Shown: positions 1 to 11,589 of the stretch, in pieces
How positions within the stretch are numbered: the stretch's first letter is position 1
Layout: the number at the start of each line of letters is the position of its first letter
Assembly: GCF_000801105.2 (NCBI RefSeq)
Contig: NC_079512.1
Coordinates: 30,459,848 to 30,523,847 of the forward strand
Length of the DNA: 64,000 nt
Origin: Raphanus sativus
Lineage: Eukaryota > Streptophyta > Magnoliopsida > Brassicales > Brassicaceae
Direction of reading: 5' to 3'
Made by a program: the position numbers and the translations under genes
Notes under the pieces: generated by a model
Told to the model about the DNA's origin: nothing
The model's input: the letters and a program-made list of their open reading frames with translations, nothing else
Database searches by the model: none

Positions 1-1183
1 GGGAGGAATGGGTAAGGAAGTTGAGGTAGAGGGTATGGGTGGTGCATATGCTTGTGACTGTCCTGAGGTTGTGGGCAGTAACACCTCTTGAAAAGTGACT
101 CCAGAATCCCGGTTTGGCGACGAGGAGGAGAATCCATCAAGAAAAGGGAACTTCTCATCAGTGTTCATCATGTTCCACAACATGGAATCACTTCTAATAG
201 GCTGATACTTAACTATCTGTCCCTCAGCAGCATCAGCAGCAGTGGTACCACCATCCTCTGTGAGTCTCCGCTTCTTACTAGCCTCGGTCACATGCATATT
301 ACCACTCTCGCTCTGCTTCTGTATGAACTGAGAGAGGAAAGTTGGATTCTGAACAGCTTTAGCAAGAAAAGACATGATCTGCTGTTGTCTCTGCTCCATC
401 GTCTGAAGACTCTTGACCGTAGACTGAAGCTTGCTGTCTGTTGACTGTTGCTGCTGGCGTAACTTCACTAGCTCCTGCATCAGTACGTTCTTGTCTCTCT
501 TGAGCTGTTCAACCTCTTCCTCGAGACCAAACTTCCCAACCTCAACACATGAAGATAACGAAGCCATTGAGCCTTGACCCTGATGAGATTGTGTATTACT
601 ACTACTACCACTACCATGTCCCTGAGTAGATTTTCTCCTGCTTATTGTCTTCAAGAGATGCTTCTGACCTCTTAAGAAACCTTCGTTCGCAAACTCCCAC
701 CGATCTGGATCCACTTTCCTGAAACCCTGATGATGAGTCACATGAATCAGTAAAAGTTTGAAACTTTCTTACAATTAAGATCAAATGAATCAGTAAAGTT
801 CGAAACTTTCTTAAAATTGAGACTAAATGAATCAGTTAAAGTTCGAAACTTTCGTTCTCTGTTTAAACATGAATGGGACTCGGATTAGGGTAACTTACAT
901 AGGTATTCAACTGACGGACGAAGCTGGAGAAATTGTTGTGTTTGAAGTATTTGGGGAGAAGGGAGCGAGAAAACTCCGGCGGGTCCCACACGACGAAGCT
1001 GTTGTTCGCCGGGCTCCACGAGACGATCGCGTCGCTCGCCGGATCTTCCACCATGTCGTACGTCTTGCTGAGGAAAGGAGGCGGTATAGCGTTCGCGCTG
1101 AGCAGCGTAGCTGGATGCGGGTTTCGGAGCGGCGCCGTCGTGGCCTCGCCGTTTTTTGAGTCTCCGCCGGTAACACCATCCAT
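1..1183 (-). CDS. HSFA1A: Heat shock transcription factor HSFA1a (partial, C-terminus beyond left edge)
   Basis: Master activator of the heat-shock response; a nuclear factor that binds heat-shock elements as a trimer. Exon 1 is 1183-899 and exon 2 runs from 726 off the left edge, so about 337 residues are visible of roughly 495 in the Arabidopsis protein. The start MDGVTGG and the stretch [14 protein letters not shown] are HSFA1a-like. The DNA-binding domain runs through [16 protein letters not shown], with the intron right after this Tyr, the position conserved in plant HSFs; exon 2 resumes with [12 protein letters not shown]. Exon 2 then carries the HR-A/B coiled coil ([19 protein letters not shown]) and the basic signal SKKRRL. 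The donor is GTAAGT and the acceptor is CAG. An ATG one codon upstream (1186) is possible. The activation (AHA) motifs lie outside the window. Identification rests on recalled sequence and neighbouring genes. Confidence 0.93.
742..852. repeat. Threefold ~45-bp tandem repeat inside the HSFA1a intron
   Basis: Three diverged copies of a unit containing ATGAATCAGT, then AAAGTTCGAAACTTTC, then an A/T-rich tail lie head to tail. They fill most of the 172-bp intron between the two exons of HSFA1a. Confidence 0.75.
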
Positions 1184-1282
1184 CATCTTGTACGGTGAGA
1201 GAGAGGGAGAAAAGAGGGTGAAAATGACTTGGGATTTACGATACTACCCTTTTTTATTTCGGGCTCTGTGATAGCGCGGCAG

Positions 1283-1292
1283 GACACGTGTC
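1283..1292. promoter_or_regulatory. G-box/ABRE palindrome upstream of HSFA1a
   Basis: The perfect 10-bp palindrome GACACGTGTC has a CACGTG core and lies about 100 bp upstream of the HSFA1a start codon. Cores of this type bind bZIP and bHLH factors. A TATA-like ATATATAAA (minus strand) sits at 1321-1329. Function is inferred from motif and position only. Confidence 0.5.
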
Positions 1293-1339
1293 GTTATATT
1301 CTGGTGGGCTTTTATGTTTGTTTATATATTTGTTGTGGG

Positions 1340-3371
1340 TCGGAAAGAGTCAAAACTTTTATTAAGAACTGGGCCTATGATTGAAATAACTGGAGGTGGT
1401 TAGGGAAAAGACATTGTTTACTCGATTTAATTAAAACTATACGATTTTCAGGATTTTCATGTGTTTATACACGGACATAAATATTTATAAAATAAATATA
1501 TTATAGTAATTATTAATATTTTAATTTACTAGATGATGGTATATATCCAACTAATTTAAATTTCAGTCTAAATTATTTAATTAGTTTCAAATATTAAATT
1601 AACCGGAAGATATAGTTTATCTTTTACGACAATGTAATATAGATGATAATTTGGTACTTTTTTAATATTTTATTTACTCTAACACTAAACTACATATGTA
1701 AAAAAATATCATCATCATAATAGCTTAATAAATTTTTATTAACTTTTTAAAATAACATAAAAATCAATCTATCAAATAAACCATAATTTCCAATTATCAG
1801 TGAAGTCTATAATATCAAACCCTTCTTCATCAAAGTCTTAATTGTATTTTTATTTAACTAAAATCTTATAAATAAAAAGTAATAAATTATATATATCTTG
1901 TGAAAACTGGATTTTTTGTAACTTTTAACGGCGAGATATTGTATTCTTTGGACTCATATTTTTTATTAATAAGATAATTCAGTGACATAAAAAAGAGCCA
2001 AACTTTCTTTTTAAAATAATAAATAAAACATTAAACAATTTAATATTACTAAAGTAAATATAGCATGAAAAAACTATGAAATTATTGCTTGATAGTACTC
2101 CTTAATAATAATTATCACTAAATATAATGAAAGCATTTATCAAATAATCACTAAAAACGTTTAAAGATAACAATTCAAAGTTTTATTTATTAAAACTAAT
2201 GATTCAATCTAAATCATTGAATATGACAAATAAGCTTCTAAAAAAGAAATATCACAAATGAATAAATTAAAATCATAGAAAACATGACAACTTAGCAAAA
2301 CTAAAATTACCAAAGAAAATTATTGTAAAATATTATAAATAGATAAATTACCAATTAAATTTGTTAAGGACATAATAAATAAATAAATAACCTAAATTAA
2401 GGAGAATATGCAGATAAACAAAACTAAAATTATTAAAAAATATAATAAATAAGTAAATTTCCTAAAATTATGGAAAATATAACAAATAAATAATGACAAA
2501 TAAGCAAAATCACCTGATATTAGGGAGAAGATTACACATAAGCCAAATCACTTCATAAATAATAATAATTTTTTTTGTTTATATTATGATATGCATGATT
2601 TTATTTAAATAAATATTATAATATTTTAGGTATACATATGATTTTGAAGATGAAGTATTTTGTTTGTTTGGTTATTATTTGGATATATTAGATACCATCT
2701 ACTTTTTCGTTTCAACTATAATATTTCGGTTCTATATATTAAAATTGACAAAAAAACTGACTGATTTATTATTTGATTTTGATTATATTTAATAATTTGT
2801 AAATATATTTTAATAAAATTCTGTATAATTTTATATATATTGTTTTGAAAATAAAATAGTAAAATAAGTTAAAGTGGTGATCAACATAAATGAATATAAA
2901 AATAATCTTTTGAAACCTTATGCTTTAATTTGTCAGGGTTTATAGTTTACTTTTAGACTTTTAGAAATAAAATGATATAAAAGTTATCTTAATAGCTTGG
3001 GTATAAAATATCAGGGCCGGCCGAAAAGATAAGAAACTCAAGATTGAACATATTTTTATTAAAAAAGTTTCATATTAAATTTTATTAGTGTTTATGTACA
3101 TAAATAATTTAGTTTTTTTAAAACTAATATTTGTAAAAATATTAGCATTGTTTATGAAAATTTATCAATAAATATATCAAATAAGTGTATTGGGAAATAG
3201 TAATAATTTTCTAAACGTAAAATTCATTATTACAAATGATCATAGTAAAATTATAGTTGATTATATTCAAATGCTTATGATAATATTGACTAACCTTGCT
3301 ACATAGTTAACTTTATGAAGTTATCATAACCAATCTTTTATGGAGTTTCATTAGTATATGAAATTTAAAAT
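1340..3371. other. AT-rich intergenic region, no gene seen
   Basis: About 2 kb of strongly AT-rich sequence between the HSFA1a promoter and the duplicated 3' flank of the DC1 gene. Short direct repeats such as AATAAATAAAT occur. No ORF, RNA or clear transposon end was recognised. Confidence 0.6.
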
Positions 3372-3773
3372 GATTCTTATATTATAAATTTATATAATAT
3401 TAGCTAAAATATATGTTTAAAATTTTTCTTTAAGACATCTAAATACGAATGTTAGATCGGTACTAAAATAAGCATAATACTTTGTTAAGATGTTGGTATA
3501 ACATATAACAAAAGAGGTGCAAACTAATATTATATAACAAGAATTAAAGATAAGCATTTTAAAACAAACATTTTATTTATATTTGATATTTACAAATAAT
3601 AATATTTTTAGGTGTATATATATATGAAACGATGTAGTTTGGTGCAAGTACACTTTACATAAATCAGTCTGTAGCAAACTGAATCTTTATAAGTCATGAC
3701 CTCTTTCCAGAAAAATTATTAAAACATTTTACCGAACAGAATGTATATTCTTCAAAGAACTTTAAGATAGACG
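3372..3773. repeat. 3' flank and C-terminal tail of the DC1 gene, source copy of a duplication
   Basis: This segment reappears nearly unchanged at 5821-6126 plus 6313-6350. It includes TTTAAGACATCTAAATACGA and the stretch coding the last residues of the intact DC1 protein. Confidence 0.85.
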
Positions 3774-5604
3774 AGAATTTGCATCGAGATTTACACCCAT
3801 CACAAACCAGCCGATTTATATGATTATTAGAAATCACAGAGAAGCGCTTATCCTCTCCTGGTTTAATCCATATGAAATCCCCGAGCGTACATTTGATATG
3901 AAAAGTGATAGCACAATAATCACATGAATAAAACCATTTATTAGGGTGTAGATCTTCTTCACATACCTCGCACCAGTACTTCATACTCCTCTTTTCTCCA
4001 TAACATAGAGATAACAAATGATCTTTATCATTTTTGTGTTTAACCATCTTTGGCAAAGTAGAACATTTGATATGTAAAGCAAACTCACATTCTTCGCAAC
4101 TCAAAAACGTAGTTGCCTTACTTCCACAAGCATTACAGTTTTTGTTATCCCCAGTTGAGTAATTGATGTATAACGAATGAGGATGACTTTCATGGACAAA
4201 AGGCTCAGAAATAAAACCACATCGCACATCAAGGCAGACATGATTATCATCATTTCTATATGCTGAACCTCGAAAGAAGTTGTGACAAGCACTGCATATA
4301 TATATAGCATCAAATTTTGATACTAGAGTCAAAGGCAACATGTAGAAGGAGTCTTTTATAATCTTTGGAAGATATGCACATTTCTGATGGACGATGAATT
4401 CATCACATTCCATACAATCGTAGAAAGAGCTAAAAAATATGGGATATGTACACATGTTACACCACACCCATTCATCATTAGCATCACTCGCTTCTTTGAG
4501 CTTTAAAGTATGCTTCTCGTGACTAAAATGCTTTATAACTCCTTCTTCGATCACTTTATATGATTTTGAATCTGTTGTATCTTCATTGAGGTCTTCATGT
4601 TCAGTTCCATCCCAAATCCCAAACTTTGTGGCACATTTCACATGAAATGCTAAACCAGGACATTTCAAACAAGAATAGGCTCCACATGTCCAGATTATCT
4701 CCTTTTGACACACTCCACATTTCCAATCTCCGGCATTAAAGCGTTGATAGTAGCGGATACGATGAACATGACGATTTATTTTTATGATGTGTGGTATGTT
4801 TATACAACTTCTATGGATCATGAAATTGCATAGAATACACACATATGGATTTGGATCATCACTCATTCCACAAGCGTTACAAAGAAAAGTTCGTTGCGGC
4901 AAAAGAGTGAGGTGATGTCCATGAGCTTTTAGGTCGAAAAGAGTGACAGGGGGTGGACTCTTTGAACAGTCAAGATCCACGCTAAAATTGCAGATAGAAC
5001 AGTGATAAAATACCGTATGAAGCTTGCTTCCACACAAGCAACACTTCCCATCAGTGTAACTTGGAACACGTGTGAGACGCTTGAGAGGGTGATAAGGATG
5101 ACAAGAGTAGAAGATCTCTGTTGGAGATTCAGCGCAGTCTTTGTGAAAACTTAGCTCACATAAGTGACATCCATAAGGGAACCGATCATCAAGCAGTTCA
5201 CATATATGACAAGTAAATATAGTCATCTCTGGAACAAGGTATAAAGGATGCTCATGGTTCTCTGGATCTTGAATCTTCTTTATAACACTTTTTCTTGCGC
5301 ATATTAAATCGATAGCAAAATCGCATAATAAACAATGATAATACATTTTGGGCAATTTACCTCTACAAAGCTTGCATTCACCATGGACATCTTCGATTTC
5401 TGAAACTAGCTTCATTTTTAACGTATGTTGGGGATGATATGGGTTGAAAACTTCTTGCTTCGAGTCAGCGCATTCCTCGTGAAAGAAGAATCCAGAACGA
5501 AAGCAGCGATAACCATCACTATAGAAGTTTGCACCAAGATTGCATGCAGCACATTTTAACCCACGTGCTCTGTATGTTGAATAAACTTTGTCGAGCACTT
5601 CCAT
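3694..5604 (-). CDS. DC1-domain (Cys/His-rich C1) family protein, intact
   Basis: An uninterrupted 636-residue single-exon gene. It consists of about ten DC1 (C1_2) zinc-binding modules, each with an His, a CxxC pair, then YxCxxC and FxxHxxC. Examples are CNLGANFYSDGYRC near the N-terminus, GKCCLCGSKLHTVFYHCSIC near residue 185, and YWCEVCEEDLHPNKWFYSC near residue 570. The tail ends with CDGCKSRC and a final CSVKCF. Plant DC1 proteins form large, fast-duplicating families; some take part in stress or defence responses, but the ligand of this one cannot be told from sequence. Length and the single exon are typical of the family. A decayed tandem copy follows at 6480-10721. The gene is out of place relative to the Arabidopsis order, so the cluster was probably inserted or locally expanded. 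Confidence 0.92.
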   Translation of the reverse strand: MEVLDKVYSTYRARGLKCAACNLGANFYSDGYRCFRSGFFFHEECADSKQEVFNPYHPQHTLKMKLVSEIEDVHGECKLCRGKLPKMYYHCLLCDFAIDLICARKSVIKKIQDPENHEHPLYLVPEMTIFTCHICELLDDRFPYGCHLCELSFHKDCAESPTEIFYSCHPYHPLKRLTRVPSYTDGKCCLCGSKLHTVFYHCSICNFSVDLDCSKSPPPVTLFDLKAHGHHLTLLPQRTFLCNACGMSDDPNPYVCILCNFMIHRSCINIPHIIKINRHVHRIRYYQRFNAGDWKCGVCQKEIIWTCGAYSCLKCPGLAFHVKCATKFGIWDGTEHEDLNEDTTDSKSYKVIEEGVIKHFSHEKHTLKLKEASDANDEWVWCNMCTYPIFFSSFYDCMECDEFIVHQKCAYLPKIIKDSFYMLPLTLVSKFDAIYICSACHNFFRGSAYRNDDNHVCLDVRCGFISEPFVHESHPHSLYINYSTGDNKNCNACGSKATTFLSCEECEFALHIKCSTLPKMVKHKNDKDHLLSLCYGEKRSMKYWCEVCEEDLHPNKWFYSCDYCAITFHIKCTLGDFIWIKPGEDKRFSVISNNHINRLVCDGCKSRCKFSSILKFFEEYTFCSVKCFNNFSGKRS

Positions 5605-5820
5605 AGATGAAATAAATTTAAGTTTTTAGTGTTTTCAATAGTTTTTTATGTTTTGGTTGCAACGAGAGCTTTTATCATAAATAACATGATATAAAATCAC
5701 CATATCAAGTTATTCTTTGTTCAAATCAAAAGGCACACGCATAGAATTATGCTTTTCTTAATATTAATGATAGTGCAAACTCAGCGAATAAATTCTTCTA
5801 ACTTAACTTTTGCTGACAAT

Positions 5821-6350
5821 GATTCTATAAATTTATATAATATTAGATAAAATATAAAATGTACGTTTAAAAATTTTCTTTAAGACATCTAAATACGAAT
5901 GTTAGATCGGTACTAAAATAAGCATAATATTTTGTTAAGATGTTGGTATAACATATAACAAAAGAGGTGCAAACTAATAATATATAACAAGAATTAAAGA
6001 TAAGCATTTTAAAACAAACATTTTATTTATATTCGATCTTTACAAATAATAATATTTTTAGGTGAAGCAATATATATATGAAACGATGTAGTTTGGTGCA
6101 AGTACACTTTACATATATCAGTCAGTAGGGAGGCTAACCGTCTTGCCGATGATCTAGCCAGCTATGCGTTTCTTCTTCCGTTAGGAATTCATATTTTTGA
6201 TGCTGTTCCACCTGATGTAATTTCGTTACATGAGGATGATGTTCTGATGTCGTAATTTTTAATTTCTTAATAAAATAGGGAGACATTGTCTCCCGTTTGC
6301 CCACCAAAAAAAATGTATATTCTTCAAGAACTTTAAGATAGTACACACTG
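5821..6350. repeat. Duplicate of the DC1 gene 3' end, interrupted by a LINE fragment
   Basis: Positions 5821-6126 match 3372-3674, and 6313-6350 match the DC1 C-terminal codons near 3745-3773 (on the minus strand, residues like LEEYTF). Between them sits a LINE 3' end (6127-6312) that replaces about 75 bp of the source sequence. It is therefore a third DC1 tail between the intact gene and the pseudogene. Confidence 0.8.
6127..6312 (+). mobile_element. 5'-truncated LINE: end of RNase H domain plus poly-A
   Basis: The plus frame 6127-6255 reads REANRLADDLASYAFLLPLG and ends in TAA. This is the C-terminal RNase H motif (R-AN--AD-LA---A) of plant non-LTR retrotransposons. A short 3' UTR ending CCGTTTGCCCACC and an A8 tract follow. 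No clear target-site duplication is seen, and about 75 bp of target appear lost compared with the source copy. Confidence 0.8.
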
Positions 6351-6506
6351 AACTTTGAATTAACTTACGAAAACAAACATCTTATACATAAACGTTTAAA
6401 TTTTACAAATAATAAAGGTAGACAAGGATGAATTTGCTGTAAAACCACTTTGATAAATCACTAGCGAGCTACTACACTTTTAAAACACTGTAAAGAACGT
6501 AACATA

Positions 6507-7424
6507 TCTATCTTATTAAAGTAGAAGTACTTTAAGCTTTTGTTTGGTAATAGGAATAGGAGTTTAAAAAAATTAAATTTTGTTTAGTAACAAAGATAGT
6601 AGAAAATTTTGTATTTTCCTTATTTAAATGATAGATTTAAGTATTTAATGTATTTTCCTAATTTAAATAATAGATTTCTTTAATAGAATGAATCTTAACC
6701 AAAATAAATTTTCTTATAAATTTTTTTGTTAACATTAAATATTTTTCAATACTTATTAATAAAAATAATAAAATAAAAATCACACATCAAAATCAATTTA
6801 TATATCATATAAATAAAATATAAAATATTTTATTTATAAATTGTTAGTATAACACTTTTATAATATAAGTCCAATTAGTTATAAATATTAGATTTTTATA
6901 TGATACACTGTGATATAATAGACGACTAAAATCATATAATATAATTATTTAAAGTAATAAATAATTTTTTTTGTTTTAAAATGTTATACTAACAATTATG
7001 TAATACATATTAATTATATATATATATATATATATTATCATTAGAACAAAGAAAAAATTAAAGTGAAAGCAAATATTTATACAGCCAAGGGTCAAACTAT
7101 AGAAATAAACAACAATGGCGTAAGATTTTTTTCTAACAAATTTATTTGAATTTCAAATATGTTTACATATTTTATTTATTTATAAATTATTTTATTTTTT
7201 ATTAATAATGCTAAGATTTTAGAATTTGAAAAAATTATGACCCATCTCTATATTATTTTAATTCGGAATTTAAAATTTATATCAAAATATTTTTTAAACT
7301 TTTAATTTTTATTATAACTACAAATGTTAATTTTCAGTCTAAATTTATGTTTAAATATTATAAATATATCATTTATAAATAAAAAAAACTAAAAACATAA
7401 AATAAATACCTGCTCAAAATATAG
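6507..7424 (+). mobile_element. Non-autonomous Helitron with decayed 3' end
   Basis: It begins TCTATCTTATTAAA after a host A (6506) and is followed by a host T (7425). It interrupts the C-terminal codons of the DC1 pseudogene. The body resembles the Helitron at 34300-35248, including AAATAAATAC just before the terminus. The usual GC hairpin is missing and the end reads ATAG instead of CTAG. No coding capacity. Confidence 0.75.
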
Positions 7425-7554
7425 TATTTCTTAAACTTGAGGATAAATGGGTATTGACAACGAGAATCACACCCGTTACAAACGGGCCGACTTGTATAAT
7501 TGTTGGGAATAACCATATATATGGACTCAACCTCGCCTCCCGGATTAATCCATA

Positions 7555-8387
7555 CTAGATCATGACCCGCGCGCCTGCGCAGATTTATCTTTTGATTCAC
7601 ATATTTTATATACATGTTGTATATTATTTAAGATTTATAATATAAAAAGTTAGAATGATCCGGAACCAAAAAAAATCGATCCGAACAAAAAAAAATCAAA
7701 TACCTACTTAGATCAAAATATTGAGAATTCGAAGAACTCATACCTGAAATGAACAGATTTATAGCCGATCCAGTGAGCCAAATTTCAAACATAATATTTT
7801 TGTTATATTTTTAATTCATTTTTTTGGGTTGGTGAGATTTACTATTTATTCGAAAGATTGGCTAATTTAATGGTATATATTCGTACTATAAATAATTTCA
7901 AACATAATTTATTTATATTATATAACAAATTGCTACTATAAATAATTTTTATAAAAACTAATTTGTAACAGTAATATCATTTTGTTATAAATTAGTATAT
8001 GATAGTTTATAGGTTTAAAGTATAGAGTTAGTCGTCTTTATAGTATTGCTAATATTGATAGATGCAAGTTAATGAATACATATAATATATTGTATTATTA
8101 GTAATCTGTCGTATAGTATTATATGTTAGTAGATGTATTATTAATAATCTATCTTATATGCTAGTGGATGTATCTAGTTTATAGTAAAATATGTGCAATA
8201 TAAAAAAACATGCGTAGTGGATATAATAATAAGGTAATAAGTAAAAAACTATGGTAATGGTTGATATTAATTATTTATAAAAAAGCATGTCTAATAATAA
8301 ATAGATTAATATTACATTAATTACATAAGGTCCAACTTTAAAATCCACCTAGAAAAAGTTGTAATGTTTCTGTTTTAGTAAGATAGA
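7555..8387 (-). mobile_element. Non-autonomous Helitron, 833 bp, precise A/T insertion
   Basis: On the minus strand the element starts TCTATCTTACTAAAACAG at 8387 and ends ATGATCTAG at 7555. A hairpin lies just before the end (CTGCGC, loop AGGC, GCGCGG). Host bases are A (8388) and T (7554). Removing it restores TTCATATGG, exactly the sequence of the intact DC1 copy. The TC start, CTRR end and A/T target are Helitron hallmarks. It encodes no Rep/helicase. Confidence 0.92.
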
Positions 8388-8928
8388 TGAAATCTCCAAA
8401 CGTACATTTGATATGAAGAGTGAGGCCACAATGATCACATGAATAAAACCATTTTTCTGGGTTTAGATCTTCTTCGCATACCTCGCACCAGTACTGCTCC
8501 CTCATTTTTTCTCCATAACATAGAGTCAGAAAATGATCTATATCATTTTTGTGTTTAACCATCTTTGGCAAAATAGAACATTTGACGTCTAAAACAAATC
8601 CACAGCATTCCCCACAACTCAAAACCATATGTGCCTTATCTCCACAAGCGTTGCAAAACTTATCTTTTGTTGAGTAACTGACGTATAACGAATGATCAGG
8701 ATGACCTTCATGGACAAAAGGCTCAGATATAGAACCACATCGCACATCAAGGCGGATAATATCATTATCACTTGTGTACACAAAACCTTCAAAATAATTC
8801 TGACAAGCATCACATAAACTTAAATCGTAAGTATTTGAGGCTAGAGTCATTGACATCTTGTAGAAGGGATCTATTTTCTTTTTTGGGAGATAAGCACACT
8901 TCTGATGAATGATGAATTGGTTACATAC

Positions 8929-9522
8929 TGTGAAATATCAAACTAAATCCCATATTGGAAAATTAGATAAAAAGTGTCTAATATATAAAGAGAAGTCCAA
9001 CTCTAATTAGTACGAGGCCTTTTGGGATGTAAACCAAAAGTAAATCCATGCGGATTTGTCATTAAAGCCCAAAGTGGACAATATCGTACTAATCGGATAA
9101 ATAGAGTTGGACATGAGCTTTCACAATCCCAACAATTGATATCAGAGCGGTTGACGAGAGATTTGCAAGAAGACCTAAATACCCTTCGAGTGATGAATGG
9201 TATATCCTATGAGTTAGGAATGATGAGAGGTGTGTGTGGCAGATATCAAGTCAGAAGATCCTGAAAATCAGTTGTGGGACACGAGATGAATGTGATTTTT
9301 AGTTTGAGGGGGAGAATGTGAAATATCAAACTAAATCCCACATTGGAGAATTAGATAAGAAGTGTTTAATATATAAAGAGAAGTCCAACTCTAATTAGTA
9401 CGAGGCCTTTTGGGATGGAAACCAAAAGTAAATCCATGCGGGCTTGCCATTAAAGTCCAAAGTGGACAATATCGTACTAATCGGATAAATAGAGTTGGAC
9501 ATGGGCTTTCACAATCCCAAAC
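8929..9522 (+). mobile_element. TRIM (miniature LTR retrotransposon), 594 bp
   Basis: Two LTRs of about 206 bp (8929-9134 and 9317-9522) start TGTGAAATATC and end CAACA/CAAACA. A primer-binding site TGATATCAGAGC (9137-9148), complementary to initiator tRNA-Met with one mismatch, follows the first LTR. A purine tract with GAGGGGGAGAA precedes the second. The 5-bp target duplication CATAC is at 8924-8928 and 9523-9527. The ~180-bp interior has no gag or pol, so it moved with outside help. It lies antisense to the DC1 pseudogene. Confidence 0.93.
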
Positions 9523-10721
9523 ACATACTGTGCAATCATAGAATAGGCTAGAAAATATGGGATATGTGCATGCTGTACAACGTCTACATTCACGATTAGA
9601 ATCTTCCCCTTCTTTGAGCTTTAATGTATGATTCTTATGAATGAAATGTGTTATTACTCCTTCTTCAATCACTTGATATGCTTTAGTGTCAGTGGCATCT
9701 TCTAATATGCTTTCAAGTTCAATCCCATCCCAGATTCCAAACCTTGTGACACATCTCATATGAATTGCAAAATCAGGACATTTTGAACAAGAATAAACTC
9801 CACATGTCCAAATTATCTCTTTCAGACAAACTTCACATTTCCAATCACCGGCCTTGAGGCAATCATTGTAGGATATACGATGAACATGGCGACTAACTTT
9901 TATAATGTGTGGTATGTCTATACAATTTCTATGGACCATGAAATTGCATTGAAGACATATATAGGGATTTGGATCATCATCCATTCCACAAGCATCACAA
10001 ACAAAAGTTCGTCGCGGCAAAAGAGTGAGTTGATGTTCATGCGCTTTGGGGTGGTCAAGAATTAAAGGAGGTGGATTCCTTGCACATCTGACATCAACGC
10101 TGAAATTGCAAATAGAACAATGATAAAACACAAGATGAAGCTTGCTTTTGCACAAGCAACATTTTCCATTGGTGTAACTTGGAACACGCGTGAGACGCTT
10201 GAGAGAGTGTTTAGGATGGCATGAGTAGTTGAGTTCTGGTAAAGATTCAGCGCAATCTTTATGGAAACTCAAACCACATGTGTCGCATGCATAAGGGAAC
10301 CGATCATCAAGCATTTGACATATATGACATGAAAACATAATCATCTTTGGAACAAGAGATAAACGATGCTCGTGGGTATTTGGGACATCGATCGTTATGA
10401 CAACTTATTTTCTTGTACATATCAAATGGATGGCAAAATCACATATTGAACAGTAATAATACATTTTTGGCAAGTTACCTCTACAAATCTTACATTCACC
10501 ATATACATCTTTGATTATTGAAACTGCCTTGATTTCTAATGTATGTTGTGGATGATAGGGACTGCAAACATCTCGATTAGAGTTAGCGCACTTCTTGTGA
10601 AAGAAGAGTCCAGAACGAATGCAACGATAACCATCATCGTAGTAGTTTTCACCAAGATTATAACCGTCACACTTTAAACCGCGTGTTGGGTATAGTGAAT
10701 AATTTTTTTGAGTATTTCCAT

Positions 10722-11515
10722 AGAGAAGAAAAATATAAGTTTTTATTATAATATTTATTGATAATTTTTATTATGTTTTGGTTTCATATAATGATGGGAA
10801 CTCTCCATATATATACACACACTCTGATATAAAATCACAATATCAAGTTATTTTTCGTATAAATGAAAAGGACACTTTTAGAATTATGCTTTAACAGAGA
10901 TTTACCGAATATATTCTTGTAACTTAGCTTTTTGTAACCATTTTTGTGAAATGAAGGCAAGTTATTCTTTGATTAATTAAGAGGACATTCTGACTTTAAA
11001 ATGGATTTCTGACATACTACGAGAACAATTTTTGCTGCAAGAAAAGAATTCAGTATAAACCGATGAACAAGTTAATGTCAAATTTAAACAAAAGAGAAGT
11101 ATTGTAAGAAAAAAATATAAAATATCAAAATTTTACCATTGGGTGAACAATAAGCCTCAAAAACATCACTGAACAAAAAACCTCCAGTTTTAAGTTGGTC
11201 AAGTCATTTAAACCTAACCATTAGCCAACTTTAACATTTATAGTTTACTCTTGGTAACATATACAGTATATATAATCTAATATGGTTTGGCCATAAGAGA
11301 TATTGTTTGTTTAATCATTAATGTAATATAATTGGAACTTTTTTGGACCAACTCAAATACGTTCTTTTTTGGGAGGGGGTTTATTAAAACTAAAATGAAT
11401 ATATTTGCATCATCTTTCATCTTTGTGACATTAAATCAATCACTGTGATGTATCAAATCTTAGTATAATGTTTTCTCGATTGACCATGTTAGTTTGATTT
11501 ACAAAGAAGAGATCA
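10722..11515. other. Intergenic, upstream of the DC1 pseudogene
   Basis: AT-rich sequence with no recognised gene. A TATATATA run at about 10809-10818 may be the old promoter TATA of the pseudogene. Confidence 0.4.
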
Positions 11516-11589
11516 GCTTTCGCCCACGATTGAACCAGACGCGCCGGACCTCGTTCGCCAGCTGGATAATGACCAAGGCATGGTCGATG

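Larger units (their letters stand above)
6480..10721 (-). pseudogene. Second DC1-domain gene, broken by frameshift, stop and three transposons
   Basis: Collinear with the intact gene at 3694-5604. The start is at 10721-10719; a 1-nt shift in the first ~15 codons destroys the frame. The other frame then reads YNLGENYYDDGYRC and later PKMYYYCSICDFAIHLICTRK, followed by an in-frame TAA near 10405 where the intact copy has Ser. The frame reopens (10344 downward) through several DC1 modules to CTYPIFSSLFYDC. A TRIM (8929-9522) interrupts it there, and it resumes as FIIHQKCAYLP. A Helitron (7555-8387) splits the codons of GDFIWINPGG, and a second Helitron (6507-7424) cuts the C-terminus just before a TAA at about 6480. 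The separate ORFs 9391-10344, 8338-8856 and 7373-7615 are pieces of this one dead gene. Confidence 0.92.

Noticed and set aside
742..852. Heat-shock elements in the HSFA1a intron
   Set aside because: The units read TTCGAAACTTTC; the nGAAnnTTCn spacing is not met.
8338..10344. Apparent separate DC1 genes at 8338-8856 and 9391-10344
   Set aside because: They are pieces of one pseudogene split by a TRIM, with matching host sequence on both sides.
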